Assembly (NCBI RefSeq): GCF_002795245.1
Contig: NZ_PGVG01000003.1
Coordinates: 124,001 to 188,000 of the forward strand
Direction of reading: 5' to 3'
DNA length: 64,000 bases
Source of the DNA: Bradyrhizobium forestalis
GTDB lineage: Bacteria; Pseudomonadota; Alphaproteobacteria; Rhizobiales; Xanthobacteraceae
The notes beneath the pieces are model-generated. The model searched no databases, was not told the DNA's origin, and saw only the letters and a program-made list of their open reading frames with translations. Of this stretch, positions 39,081 to 46,843 are shown piece after piece. The stretch's first letter is position 1, and the number at the start of each line of letters is the position of its first letter. Both the position numbers and the translations under genes were made by a program.

Positions 39081-39107
39081 GCGTTGGGCAGTTCAGCCCG
39101 TCAACGC
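39081..39107 (+). promoter_or_regulatory. Leader hairpin with six-base loop, candidate ANTAR (AmiR) recognition element
   Basis: GCGTTGGGC pairs with GCC and CAACGC across a three-base bulge, or as GCGTT and GGGC with GCCC and AACGC, leaving the exact six-base loop AGTTCA (39090-39095). Known: ANTAR proteins recognise paired stem-loops with hexanucleotide loops, with A at loop position 1 and G at position 4. Position 1 is A here but position 4 is T, so the match is partial. It lies 59 bases before the terminator stem and upstream of amiC and amiR. Confidence 0.4.
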
Positions 39108-39165
39108 AGCGAGCTTCAACCATTTCCAACATCACGCGGGTTTTGCGTGCTCGGTTGGCGGCGAG

Positions 39166-39207
39166 GGCGCCCTCGGCTTAACGGCCGATGGGCGCCTTTT
39201 TTATTTT
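39166..39207 (+). terminator. Intrinsic terminator (attenuator) in the amiC leader
   Basis: Twelve base pairs: GGCGCCC and TCGGC (39166-39177) pair with GCCGA and GGGCGCC (39184-39188 and 39190-39196) with one bulged T and a six-base loop TTAACG. TTTTTT-A-TTTT follows immediately (39197-39207). It points into the amide operon and ends ten bases before the amiC start codon. The preceding gene (37450-38610) runs the other way, so this cannot be its terminator. It must act on transcripts heading for amiC, as an attenuator; AmiR at 40375 is the obvious antiterminator. Confidence 0.8.
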
Positions 39208-39217
39208 GGGACGAGTG

Positions 39218-40378
39218 ATGGCGCGGACGAAATATCGGATCGGCGTAATGCTCTCGACGACGGGGTCCTATAGCGTTGTCGCGCGTTCGATGCTGAACGG
39301 GGCGCTGCTCGCCTTTCGCGAGATCAACGCGAGTGGTGGCGACATTGCGCTGGAGCCGGTCGTCGTCGATCCGTCCGGTGACCTCGCGCGCTATCGTTCG
39401 CTCAGCCTCGAGCTTCTCGGATCCGGCATCCGCCATGTGGTCGGCTGCTACACCTCATCGAGCCGCAAGGAGGTGATCCCGTGCTTCGAGAAGCTCGACG
39501 GACTGCTGTGGTATCCGTCTCACTACGAGGGATTCGAGAGTTCCGATAACGTCATCTATACCGGCGCCGCGCCGAACCAGCATGTGCTGCCACTCGTCGA
39601 CTACCTGGCATCCCGCCTTGGTTCGCGCGCCTTCTGCGTCGGCTCCAACTACATCTGGGCCTGGGAAAACAATCGCATCTTCCGAGAGGCATTGACTGCG
39701 CGCGGCGGCACCGTGCTCGCCGAACGTTACCTCTCGGTCGGCGATACCGAGGTCGACCAGGTAATCGCGGCAATCATCGACCAGCGCCCCGACTTCGTGT
39801 TCAACAATTTAATCGGCACCAGCGCTTATGCCTTCTTCCGGGCGTTTCGGGCCGCCTGCCGCGCGCGCGGCATCGATCAGGCTGGAGAAATCCCGGTCGC
39901 GAGCTGTACGCTGTCGGAACCGGAATTGCCGGAGATCGGCCCGGATGCGATCGATGGACATCTATCGTCAAGCGTCTATTTTTCTTCGCTGACCTCTGCG
40001 GAAAACGGCGCCTTCATTCGCGCCTACACCACGTCCTTTCCGGACGGACCTGTCTCGTCGGCAGACGCCGAAGCGTCTTACATCGCCGTCAAGCTGCTCG
40101 GAGCAGCCTTGTCGCAGGCCGGCACCGACGACGCCCGCACGGTACGCGCCGCCGTGGCAGACCAGCGACTGCACGCGCCGCAAGGCGAGGTCCGCATTGA
40201 CCGCCAAACTTTCCACGCCTGGCTCACGCCTCGGATCGGCCGGTCGACCGGCAGCGGCCAGTTCGAAGTGCTGCTGGAATCCCGCGAGCCGATCGCGCCG
40301 GATCCCTATCTCGTTCAGTCGTCGCCGCGCTTTGCCAGCGCAATGCGCTCTCCGCTTTTGAAGGTGGTGCAATCATGA
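39218..40378 (+). CDS. amiC: AmiC-type amide-sensing negative regulator (periplasmic-binding-protein fold)
   Basis: A 386-residue type-1 binding-protein fold without a signal peptide (begins MARTKYRIGVMLSTTGSYS), so it stays in the cytoplasm like AmiC of Pseudomonas aeruginosa, which has almost the same length. Other marks: GALLAFREINASGGDIALEPV, GCYTSSSRKEVIPCFEKLDGLLWYPSHYEGFESSDNVIYTGAAPNQ, and SADAEASYIAVKLLG. Known: AmiC holds AmiR inactive until a short amide binds. Its stop overlaps the amiR start (ATGA), favouring equal synthesis of the two partners. An ATG at 39188 lies inside the terminator stem and was not used. Confidence 0.88.
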   Translation: MARTKYRIGVMLSTTGSYSVVARSMLNGALLAFREINASGGDIALEPVVVDPSGDLARYRSLSLELLGSGIRHVVGCYTSSSRKEVIPCFEKLDGLLWYPSHYEGFESSDNVIYTGAAPNQHVLPLVDYLASRLGSRAFCVGSNYIWAWENNRIFREALTARGGTVLAERYLSVGDTEVDQVIAAIIDQRPDFVFNNLIGTSAYAFFRAFRAACRARGIDQAGEIPVASCTLSEPELPEIGPDAIDGHLSSSVYFSSLTSAENGAFIRAYTTSFPDGPVSSADAEASYIAVKLLGAALSQAGTDDARTVRAAVADQRLHAPQGEVRIDRQTFHAWLTPRIGRSTGSGQFEVLLESREPIAPDPYLVQSSPRFASAMRSPLLKVVQS

Positions 40379-41040
40379 GCTCTCGACTGCTGCAGAATTT
40401 CAAGGGCGGCCGTGCCATCGTCGTCACCAGGCGAGGAGGCTGGGAAAGCACCCTCGAAACGACACTGGCCAAGCTCGGCGTTTCCACGGAATATCCGGAA
40501 ATCATCGACGGTCGTGCACAGATCGATGTTGCGTGTCTCCAGGCCGATCGCGACATCCTGTTCGTCGACGGCGATCTCGAAGGCGCGGTCGCGATCGAGG
40601 TCAACCCAGCCTCGCGGCTGCCTCCGGTGCCGGTGATCGGTCTCGTCGGCGTCGAGGCGCCGAGCCGGCTGAAGGCGCTGGTCAATCTCGGCGCCACTTC
40701 GTTCCTGCGCAAGCCGGTGCATGGCGGCGCGGTCTACACCTCTCTGTTCATGGGCATCAACCAGTTCCTGCTGCGCGCCGAAATGTACGAGCGCCTGCAG
40801 GACCTCGAGGAGCGCCGCCGCGGCCGCCGCGCGGTGATCCGGGCCGTCATCCTGCTGATGCAGCAGGACGGCCTCGACGAGGAAGGTGCCTATTCCCAGC
40901 TCCGTCGCGACAGCATGCACGCGCGGCAGAACATGGAACTCTATTGCGAGGAGTTTCTAAGCAGGCGGGCGAAGCCGCCCGATACGTCCGGCCGCACGAC
41001 CGGCATCACGCTGCAAGGCGGCAAGAAGCAGGCCATCTAG
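40375..41040 (+). CDS. amiR: AmiR-type ANTAR-domain transcription antiterminator
   Basis: A 221-residue RNA-binding regulator. Residues 1-125 form a pseudo-receiver domain without the usual phosphorylation signature, as in AmiR. Residues 133-150 form a charged coiled coil (RAEMYERLQDLEERRRGRR). Residues 145-198 are the ANTAR domain (AVIRAVILLMQQDGLDEEGAYSQLRRDSM, ending in the typical Ala/Asn-rich third helix). The 23-residue tail is longer than in the paradigm. Known: ANTAR proteins bind leader RNA and prevent terminator formation; the terminator at 39166-39207 is a fitting target, making the operon self-regulated. Confidence 0.9.
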   Translation: MSSRLLQNFKGGRAIVVTRRGGWESTLETTLAKLGVSTEYPEIIDGRAQIDVACLQADRDILFVDGDLEGAVAIEVNPASRLPPVPVIGLVGVEAPSRLKALVNLGATSFLRKPVHGGAVYTSLFMGINQFLLRAEMYERLQDLEERRRGRRAVIRAVILLMQQDGLDEEGAYSQLRRDSMHARQNMELYCEEFLSRRAKPPDTSGRTTGITLQGGKKQAI

Positions 41041-41050
41041 GAGAAGCAAA

Positions 41051-42304
41051 ATGAGCAAGTCTGTATTGCGGGGGCTGCGCGCCGCAGCCCTCACGGGGAC
41101 GCTTGTCCTCGGATCATCCCTCGGGTCGCACCCGGCGCTCGCGGCGGAAAACCCCATCAAGCTCGGCGTGCTGGAGGATCAGTCCGGCGACTTCGCCGCG
41201 GCGACGATCGGCAAGGTCCACGCCATCCAGCTCGCCGCCGACGAGATCAACAAGGCCGGCGGCATCATGGGCCGGCCGCTGGAGCTGGTCGCTTACGACA
41301 CCCAGTCCGACAACACCCGCTATCAGGAGTTCATGCGGCGCGTGCTCCAGCGCGACAAGGTCGACGTCGTATTTGCGGGCTTCTCCTCGGCCTCGCGCGA
41401 GGCATATCGCCCGATCGTCGACCAGTTCAACGGCTTCGCCTTCTACAACAACCAGTATGAAGGCGGCGTCTGCGACGGCCACATGATCGTGACCGGCGCC
41501 GTGCCCGAGCAGCAGTTCTCCACGCTCATCCCCTACATGATGGAGAAGTACGGCAAGAACGTCTACACGCTCGCCGCCGACTACAATTTCGGCCAGATCT
41601 CGGCGGAGTGGGTGCGCAAGATCGTCAAGGAGAACGGCGGCAAGATGGCCGGCGAGGAGTTCATCCCGCTCGGTGTGTCGCAGTTCTCCCAGAGCATCCA
41701 AAATATCCAGAAGGCCAAGCCCGACTTCGTGGTCACGCTGCTGGTCGGCACCGCGCAGGCCTCCTATTACGAGCAGGCGGCCTCCGCAAACGTCAACTTG
41801 CCGATGGCGTCCTCGGTCAACGTCGGGCAGGGCTACGAGCACAAGCGCTTCAAGCCGCCGAGCCTGAAGGATATGTTCGTCACCACCAACTACATCGAGG
41901 AGATCGACTCGCCCAAGAGCAAGGAGTTCTACGCCAAGTTCAAGGCCAAGTTCCCGAGCGAGCCCTATGTGAACCAGGAGGCGGAGAACTCGTATCTCGC
42001 GGTCTATCTCTACAAGCAGATGGTGGAGCGCGCGAAATCGACCAAGCGCGAGGAGATCCGAAAGGTGATCGCGCTGGGCGACGTCTGCATGGACGCGCCG
42101 GAGGGCAAGGTCTGCATCGATCCCAAGAGCCAGCACATGTCGCACACGATCTATCTCGCCAAGGTCGGCGCCGATCACTCGATCTCCTTCCCAAAGGTCT
42201 GGGAGGACATCAAGCCGTACTGGCTGGGTGAGGCCGGCTGCGATCTCACCAAGAAGGATCCGATGGCCCAGTACACGCCGTCGAATCCGCCGCCGAAACC
42301 CTGA
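41051..42304 (+). CDS. Amide/urea ABC transporter substrate-binding protein (UrtA/FmdD-like)
   Basis: A 417-residue periplasmic protein with a Sec signal (MSKSVLRGLRAAALTGTLVLGSSLGSHPALA). Then come IKLGVLEDQSGDFAAATIGKVHAIQLAADEINKAGGIMG and the long mid-section YNNQYEGGVCDGHMIVTGAVPEQQFSTLIPYMM. This is the urea/short-chain amide branch of the branched-chain amino acid binding proteins and distantly related to the cytoplasmic sensor AmiC encoded just upstream. Paired Cys at the C-terminus (GDVCMDAPEGKVCID) may form a disulphide. AGGAGAAG precedes the ATG. With formamidase next door, formamide, acetamide or urea are the likely ligands. Confidence 0.87.
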   Translation: MSKSVLRGLRAAALTGTLVLGSSLGSHPALAAENPIKLGVLEDQSGDFAAATIGKVHAIQLAADEINKAGGIMGRPLELVAYDTQSDNTRYQEFMRRVLQRDKVDVVFAGFSSASREAYRPIVDQFNGFAFYNNQYEGGVCDGHMIVTGAVPEQQFSTLIPYMMEKYGKNVYTLAADYNFGQISAEWVRKIVKENGGKMAGEEFIPLGVSQFSQSIQNIQKAKPDFVVTLLVGTAQASYYEQAASANVNLPMASSVNVGQGYEHKRFKPPSLKDMFVTTNYIEEIDSPKSKEFYAKFKAKFPSEPYVNQEAENSYLAVYLYKQMVERAKSTKREEIRKVIALGDVCMDAPEGKVCIDPKSQHMSHTIYLAKVGADHSISFPKVWEDIKPYWLGEAGCDLTKKDPMAQYTPSNPPPKP

Positions 42305-42313
42305 CCGGCGGCC

Positions 42314-42368
42314 GATCGCTCCGGGGCTTCCGGCACGCCTCCGGCGTTGCCGGTGCGCCGGGGCGATC
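42314..42368 (+). repeat. Intercistronic stem-loop after the binding-protein gene
   Basis: An inner stem CCGGCA-CGCC / GGCG-t-TGCCGG (42330-42353, three-base loop) is enclosed by GATCGC at 42314-42319 and GCGATC at 42363-42368. No T-run follows. Such hairpins behind binding-protein genes often protect the upstream mRNA, so that more binding protein than permease is made; that role is inferred here. Confidence 0.5.
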
Positions 42369-42419
42369 ACCGATTGCCCGCGGCGGCGAGGCCGCATCCT
42401 CCCACATCCTGGTTGATTC

Positions 42420-43292
42420 ATGGACATTGCGACCCACGTCTTCTCGGCGCTCTACCAATTCGGCGATGCCTTCGCGTTCCTGGTGCTCTCGGCCTGCGGG
42501 CTTGCGGTGATCTTCGGCATGATGGGCGTGATCAATCTCGCCCATGGCGAATTCATCATGTGCGGCGCCTACGTCACCGCTGCGACCGTGCATGCCGGCC
42601 TGCCGCTGCCGCTGGGAATTTTGGCCGGCACCCTCGTGTCGGCGCTGGTCGGCGTCGTGGTCGAGCTCGCGGTGATCCGTCATCTCTACGACCGGCCGCT
42701 CGACACCATCGTCGCGACCTGGGGACTCAGCCTGATCGCGACGCAGGGCACGCTGATCATGGTCGGCTCGACCATGGCCGGCGTCGGCACGCCGTTCGGC
42801 AGCTTCCAGGTCGGCGATTACTCCTATTCGATCTACCGCATCGTGCTGTTTTGCGCCGCCCTCGGCGTGCTCGCCGCGCTCTATGCGCTGTTCAACTGGA
42901 CGCGGTTCGGCGTGCTGGCGCGCGCGACCATTCAAGTGCCGCACATGGCGGCGGCGCTCGGCGTCGACACCCGCCTGATCTACAGCCTCACTTTCGCTTG
43001 CGGGGCAGGGCTCGCCGGCCTTGCCGGCGGTCTCTACGCGCCGACCATGACGCTGGTGCCGACCATGGGGGCGACCTTCATCATGGAGGCCTTCGTCACC
43101 GTCGTGATCGGCGGCGCCGACGTCTTCCTCGGCACCGCGCCGGCCGGCACCGTGCTTGCGGTGGTGAAGTCGGCGATGACGTCCTGGCAGGGGCAGCTGT
43201 TCGGTCAGATCGGCCTGCTGGTCGCCGTCATCATCGTGGTCCGGGTGCTGCCGAAAGGCATCTCCGGCTTCGTGCTGCGCGAGCGCACCTGA
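42420..43292 (+). CDS. Amide/urea ABC transporter permease (UrtB/LivH-like)
   Basis: A 290-residue inner-membrane permease of the LivH group. Marks: SACGLAVIFGMMGVINLAHGEFIMCGAYV, the mid-helix DTIVATWGLSLIATQGTLIM, LGVDTRLIYSLTFACGAGLAGLAGGLYAPTM and VIGGADVFLGTAPAGTVLAVVKS. About eight helices. A 115-base gap with a hairpin separates it from the binding-protein gene. It pairs with the permease at 43308. Confidence 0.9.
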   Translation: MDIATHVFSALYQFGDAFAFLVLSACGLAVIFGMMGVINLAHGEFIMCGAYVTAATVHAGLPLPLGILAGTLVSALVGVVVELAVIRHLYDRPLDTIVATWGLSLIATQGTLIMVGSTMAGVGTPFGSFQVGDYSYSIYRIVLFCAALGVLAALYALFNWTRFGVLARATIQVPHMAAALGVDTRLIYSLTFACGAGLAGLAGGLYAPTMTLVPTMGATFIMEAFVTVVIGGADVFLGTAPAGTVLAVVKSAMTSWQGQLFGQIGLLVAVIIVVRVLPKGISGFVLRERT

Positions 43293-43307
43293 CGGAGTGA
43301 TGGCGTC

Positions 43308-44372
43308 GTGACCGGTCTTCTCGCAATGTTTCGCCGTCTCGAAGGGCCGCAGACCGCTGGTCGTGGTCCGGCCTTCTGGGGCCTGTTCGCACTCGTGCTC
43401 GCCGTCGCACTCGCTTATCCGCTGTTCAGCGACGGCTACACGGTCGGTAACACCGTCTATTTCTTCGTCTGGGTGTTCATCGCGCTCAGCCTGTGCCTGA
43501 TCTGGGGCTATGGCGGCTCGCTTTCCTTCGGCCAGACCGCCTTTTTCGGGATTGCGGGCTACGGCTACGGCATCCTCACCATCAATTTCGGCTCGGCCTA
43601 CGGCTTCACGCTGGTGGCGCTGGTCGCGGCGGTGGCGATCGCCGCGCTGTTCGCGGTCCTGCTCGGTTACTTCATGTTCTTCGGCCGTATCGCCGGCGTC
43701 TTCCTCGGCATCGTCACGCTCGCCGTCACCTTGATGCTGGAACGCTTCATGGCACAGACCGCGGGGCCGGAATGGCATATCGGGACTGCGCGGCTGAACG
43801 GCTTCAACGGCATGAGCGCGATGCCGCCGCTGACCATCCCCTGGCCGGGCGAGCCCATCGTGCTGTTCGCCGATGTCGGGCTCTACTACCTCGTGCTCGG
43901 CCTTCTGGTCTTCGTCTATCTGGCCTTGCGTATCCTGATGAATTCGTCGTTCGGCAACGTCATCGTCGCGATCCGCGAGAATCCTGAAAGGGCGGAGATG
44001 CTGGGCTACGACATCCGCAAATACCAGCTCATCACCTTCGTCATCGGCGCCGCGCTCGCAGGGCTCTCCGGCGTGCTCTACACCGTCTGGGGGCAGTACA
44101 TCACGCCGTCGAGCATGGGCATGACGGCCGCGGCACTGCCGCTGATATGGGTCGCAGTCGGCGGCCGCAGCGATTTGACATCGACCGTGATCGGCACGCT
44201 GGTGGTGCTCGCCGCGTTCCAGGCGCTGACGATCTACGGCAGCCAATACGCGCTGGTCTTCATGGGCGTTCTGCTGGTGCTCACGGTGCTGATCGCTCCC
44301 AACGGTCTCGTGCTCGGGGTGATGAACTGGCTTGGCCGCATCGCCACCCGCCTGACGCAGAGGGCCGGTTGA
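43308..44372 (+). CDS. Amide/urea ABC transporter permease (UrtC/LivM-like)
   Basis: A 354-residue inner-membrane permease of the LivM group: LSLCLIWGYGGSLSFGQTAFFGIAGYGYGI, a family-typical core FFGRIAGVFLGIVTLAVTLMLERFMAQTAGPEW, AIRENPERAEMLGYDIRKYQLITFVIGAALAGLSGVLY, and the closing LVLTVLIAPNGLVLGVM. GTG start 15 bases after the partner permease gene. The stop overlaps the ATPase start (TGATG), a sign of translational coupling. Confidence 0.9.
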   Translation: MTGLLAMFRRLEGPQTAGRGPAFWGLFALVLAVALAYPLFSDGYTVGNTVYFFVWVFIALSLCLIWGYGGSLSFGQTAFFGIAGYGYGILTINFGSAYGFTLVALVAAVAIAALFAVLLGYFMFFGRIAGVFLGIVTLAVTLMLERFMAQTAGPEWHIGTARLNGFNGMSAMPPLTIPWPGEPIVLFADVGLYYLVLGLLVFVYLALRILMNSSFGNVIVAIRENPERAEMLGYDIRKYQLITFVIGAALAGLSGVLYTVWGQYITPSSMGMTAAALPLIWVAVGGRSDLTSTVIGTLVVLAAFQALTIYGSQYALVFMGVLLVLTVLIAPNGLVLGVMNWLGRIATRLTQRAG

Positions 44373-45088
44373 TGTCGCTGCTCGAATTGCGCAAGCTGAA
44401 CAAGCATTTCGGCGGACTGCACGTCACCAACTCCGTGGACCTCACGCTGCGCGCGGGCGAGATCCATTGCCTGATCGGCCCGAACGGCGCCGGCAAGAGC
44501 ACGCTGTTCCGCCTGATCCTAGGCGAGCATCATCCCGGCAGCGGCGACATTCTCTTCGCCGGAGAGAACATCACGGCGCTGAAATCCTTTGCGCGGATCC
44601 ACCGTGGCCTCTCGGTCAAATTCCAGGTGCCCGGCGTCTTCAAGGGCCTGTCGGTCCGCCAGAATCTCGAGATCGCGCTGCAGAGCCGGCATCGCGGGAG
44701 GGAGCTCGAAGCGGAGATCGGGCGGCTTCTGGCCTTCCTCGGGTTGGAGTCCGAACAGGCGCAGATCGCCGGCAATCTCAGCCATGGCCAGAAACAATGG
44801 CTCGAGATCGGCATGGCGGTCAGCTTGAAGCCGCGCCTGCTGCTGCTGGACGAACCCACGGCAGGCATGTCGCCCGAGGAAACCCACATGACCGGCGAGA
44901 TGGTGCAGCGGCTCAATGCCGACGGCATGACGGTGCTGGCGATCGAGCACGACATGGCCTTCGTCCGGCAGGTTGCGCACCGCGTCACCGTGCTGCATCT
45001 TGGCCAAGTATTCGCGCAGGGCTCGATCGACGAGATCGTGGCCGACGAACGCGTGGCGGCGATCTATCTGGGGCAGGCCCATGCTTGA
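44372..45088 (+). CDS. Amide/urea ABC transporter ATPase (UrtD/LivG-like)
   Basis: A 238-residue ATPase: [103 protein letters not shown]. The LSHGQ signature is the variant common in UrtD. The start at 44372 overlaps the permease stop; the frame is open further upstream inside that gene. It ends eight bases into the next ATPase gene. Confidence 0.92.
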   Translation: MSLLELRKLNKHFGGLHVTNSVDLTLRAGEIHCLIGPNGAGKSTLFRLILGEHHPGSGDILFAGENITALKSFARIHRGLSVKFQVPGVFKGLSVRQNLEIALQSRHRGRELEAEIGRLLAFLGLESEQAQIAGNLSHGQKQWLEIGMAVSLKPRLLLLDEPTAGMSPEETHMTGEMVQRLNADGMTVLAIEHDMAFVRQVAHRVTVLHLGQVFAQGSIDEIVADERVAAIYLGQAHA

Positions 45089-45809
45089 TCAGCCGCGCAA
45101 GGAAGTGATCCTGTCGACCCTGGCCCTGCGTGCCGGCTATGGCGGTAAGCCCGTGCTCCAGGGGCTCGAGATCGAGGTACGGGAAGGGGAGATCGTCGCC
45201 GTCATCGGTCGCAACGGCGTTGGCAAGTCCACGCTAATGAAGAGCCTGATCGGGCTCGTGCCGGCGATGAGCGGCTCGATCGTCTATCGCGGCGAGGCGG
45301 TGGAGTCTCTTCCCGCGCACAAGCGGGCGCGCCTCGGCATGGGCTATGTGCCGCAGGGGCGCGACGTGTTTCCGCGCCTAACGGTCGGCGAGAACGTCGC
45401 CGTCGGCGCCGCGATCAAGGGCGGCGGCATTCCGGAAGCCGGCCGGCGCAGGATCGTCGAGGCCTTTCCGATCCTTAGAGAGCGCTGGCATCAGCGCGCC
45501 GGCACCATGTCCGGCGGCCAGCAGCAGCAGCTCGCGATCGGACGCGTGCTGATCGCCGATCCCAACCTGATCCTGCTCGACGAGCCTTCGGAGGGCATTC
45601 AGCCCAACATCGTCCAGGACATCGCGCGCAACATGGTCGAGCTCAACCACAGGACCGGAGTGACCATCATCCTGGTCGAGCAAAATCTCGACATGATCCG
45701 AGCCATGGCGCAGCGCTGCTACGTCATGGACAAGGGCCGCATCGTCGCCAATCTCGACCGCGCGGCACTCGACGACGCGGCCGAGATGCGCCGTCATCTC
45801 GCGGTTTGA
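45081..45809 (+). CDS. Amide/urea ABC transporter ATPase (UrtE/LivF-like)
   Basis: A 242-residue ATPase: LALRAGYGGKPVLQGLEIEV, Walker A GRNGVGKST, MSGGQQQQLAIGRVL, LILLDEPSEGIQPNIVQDIA, and the LVEQNLDMIRAMAQRCYVMDKG switch. It is the LivF/UrtE partner of the preceding ATPase. DEPSEGIQP is the phrase usual in UrtE. The start at 45081 was chosen because earlier starts in the same frame lie within the preceding gene. Confidence 0.92.
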   Translation: MLDQPRKEVILSTLALRAGYGGKPVLQGLEIEVREGEIVAVIGRNGVGKSTLMKSLIGLVPAMSGSIVYRGEAVESLPAHKRARLGMGYVPQGRDVFPRLTVGENVAVGAAIKGGGIPEAGRRRIVEAFPILRERWHQRAGTMSGGQQQQLAIGRVLIADPNLILLDEPSEGIQPNIVQDIARNMVELNHRTGVTIILVEQNLDMIRAMAQRCYVMDKGRIVANLDRAALDDAAEMRRHLAV

Positions 45810-45842
45810 AGACTCACGCCAACGACAGAAGGAGAAAAGAAA

Positions 45843-46832
45843 ATGTCCTGGCAGAAAGACTCCATCATGGCCCGCAAAGGCCTCGCCAAAGGCGAGCGCG
45901 GCACGACGTACACCATCACGGAGAGCGAGCAGGGCAAGTACCACTATGTCTATGGCCCCTATGTGAAGCCGGTGCTGACCGTCGATCCCGGCGCCGTCGT
46001 TTCCGCAGAGACCCATGATGCGTTCGAGGGCGCCATCAAGAAGGAGACCGACAGCCCGTCGAAGATTCTCAACTTCCCGTTCCTCAATCCGCAGAACGGG
46101 CCGATCCACGTCAATGGCGCCGAGAAGGGCGATACGCTCGCGGTCTATATCGAGAGCATCGTGCCGCGCGGGCCGCAGCCGCGCGGCACCACGGTGATCA
46201 TGCCGGAGTTTGGTGGCCTGGTCAGCACGGGCAACACGGCGCTGCTCAATCCGGCGCTGCCCGAGCGCGTCAAGAAGCTGGAGATCGACGCCAAGACCGG
46301 CACCAAGTGGAACGACAAGATCACGCTGCCCTATGAGCCCTTCATCGGCACCATCGGCACCTCGCCGGAGATCGAGGCGATCTCCTCGCTCGTTCCGGAC
46401 TATTACGGCGGCAACATGGACCTGCCGGATGTCGGCGTCGGCGCCGTCATCTACCTGCCGGTCAACACCAAGGGCGCGCTGCTCTATCTCGGCGATTGCC
46501 ATGCCGCGCAGGGCGATGGCGAGCTCTGCGGCGTCGCCATCGAGCATCCGACCGTGACCACGGTGCAGGTCGACCTCATCAAGAACTGGACCATCGCCTG
46601 GCCGCGGCTGGAAACGAAGGACGTCATCATGACGATCGGCTCGGCCCGGCCGATGGAGGATGCGGCCCGCATCGCCTATCGCGAGCTCTGCCGCTGGATG
46701 GCGGCCGATTACGGCTTCGACGAGATCGACGCCTACATGCTGCTGACCCAGGCCGGCCGCGTCAGGCTGGGCAACATGGTCGATCCCAAATACACGTTGG
46801 GCGCCTCCATCAAGAAGTCCTATCTCGCCTGA
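45843..46832 (+). CDS. fmdA: Formamidase/acetamidase (FmdA/AmdA family)
   Basis: A 329-residue amidase of the FmdA_AmdA family: YGPYVKPVLTVDPGAVVSAETHDAFEGAI at the N-terminus, ILNFPFLNPQNGPIHVNGAEKGDTLAVYIESI, PYEPFIGTIGTSPEIEAISSLVPDYYGGNMDLPDVGVGAVIYLPVNTKGALLYLGDCHAAQGDGE, and YMLLTQAGRVRLGNMVDPKYTLGASIKKS. The GDCHAAQGDGE stretch carries likely metal/active-site residues. It hydrolyses formamide or acetamide to ammonia and the acid. AAGGAG precedes the start. If formamide is the substrate, the product formate could enter the formate dehydrogenase encoded at 59315-63907. Confidence 0.92.
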   Translation: MSWQKDSIMARKGLAKGERGTTYTITESEQGKYHYVYGPYVKPVLTVDPGAVVSAETHDAFEGAIKKETDSPSKILNFPFLNPQNGPIHVNGAEKGDTLAVYIESIVPRGPQPRGTTVIMPEFGGLVSTGNTALLNPALPERVKKLEIDAKTGTKWNDKITLPYEPFIGTIGTSPEIEAISSLVPDYYGGNMDLPDVGVGAVIYLPVNTKGALLYLGDCHAAQGDGELCGVAIEHPTVTTVQVDLIKNWTIAWPRLETKDVIMTIGSARPMEDAARIAYRELCRWMAADYGFDEIDAYMLLTQAGRVRLGNMVDPKYTLGASIKKSYLA

Positions 46833-46843
46833 GGCCGATCGGA

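Larger units (their letters stand above)
38611..39217 (+). other. Long leader and promoter region of the amide operon
   Basis: These 607 bases between the acyltransferase (minus) and amiC (plus) hold no convincing gene. Seen from left to right: direct repeats TTTTGCTGCAA at 38992-39002 and TTTCGCTGCAA at 39024-39034, 32 bases apart (about three helical turns); a possible minus-35 TTGACT at 39043-39048 without a good minus-10; a hexaloop hairpin at 39081-39107; a smaller hairpin CACGC-GGGTTTT-GCGTG around 39133-39149; and a terminator at 39166-39207. The layout fits a transcribed leader governed by antitermination. Confidence 0.55.

Noticed and set aside
39188..39217. Upstream ATG giving amiC ten more residues
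   Set aside because: The ATG lies in the terminator stem, and the shorter start gives the normal AmiC N-terminus.
42246..44246. 666-residue minus-strand frame across the permease genes
   Set aside because: Antisense to two well-recognised LivH/LivM permeases; rich in His, Asp, Glu and Arg with no domain.
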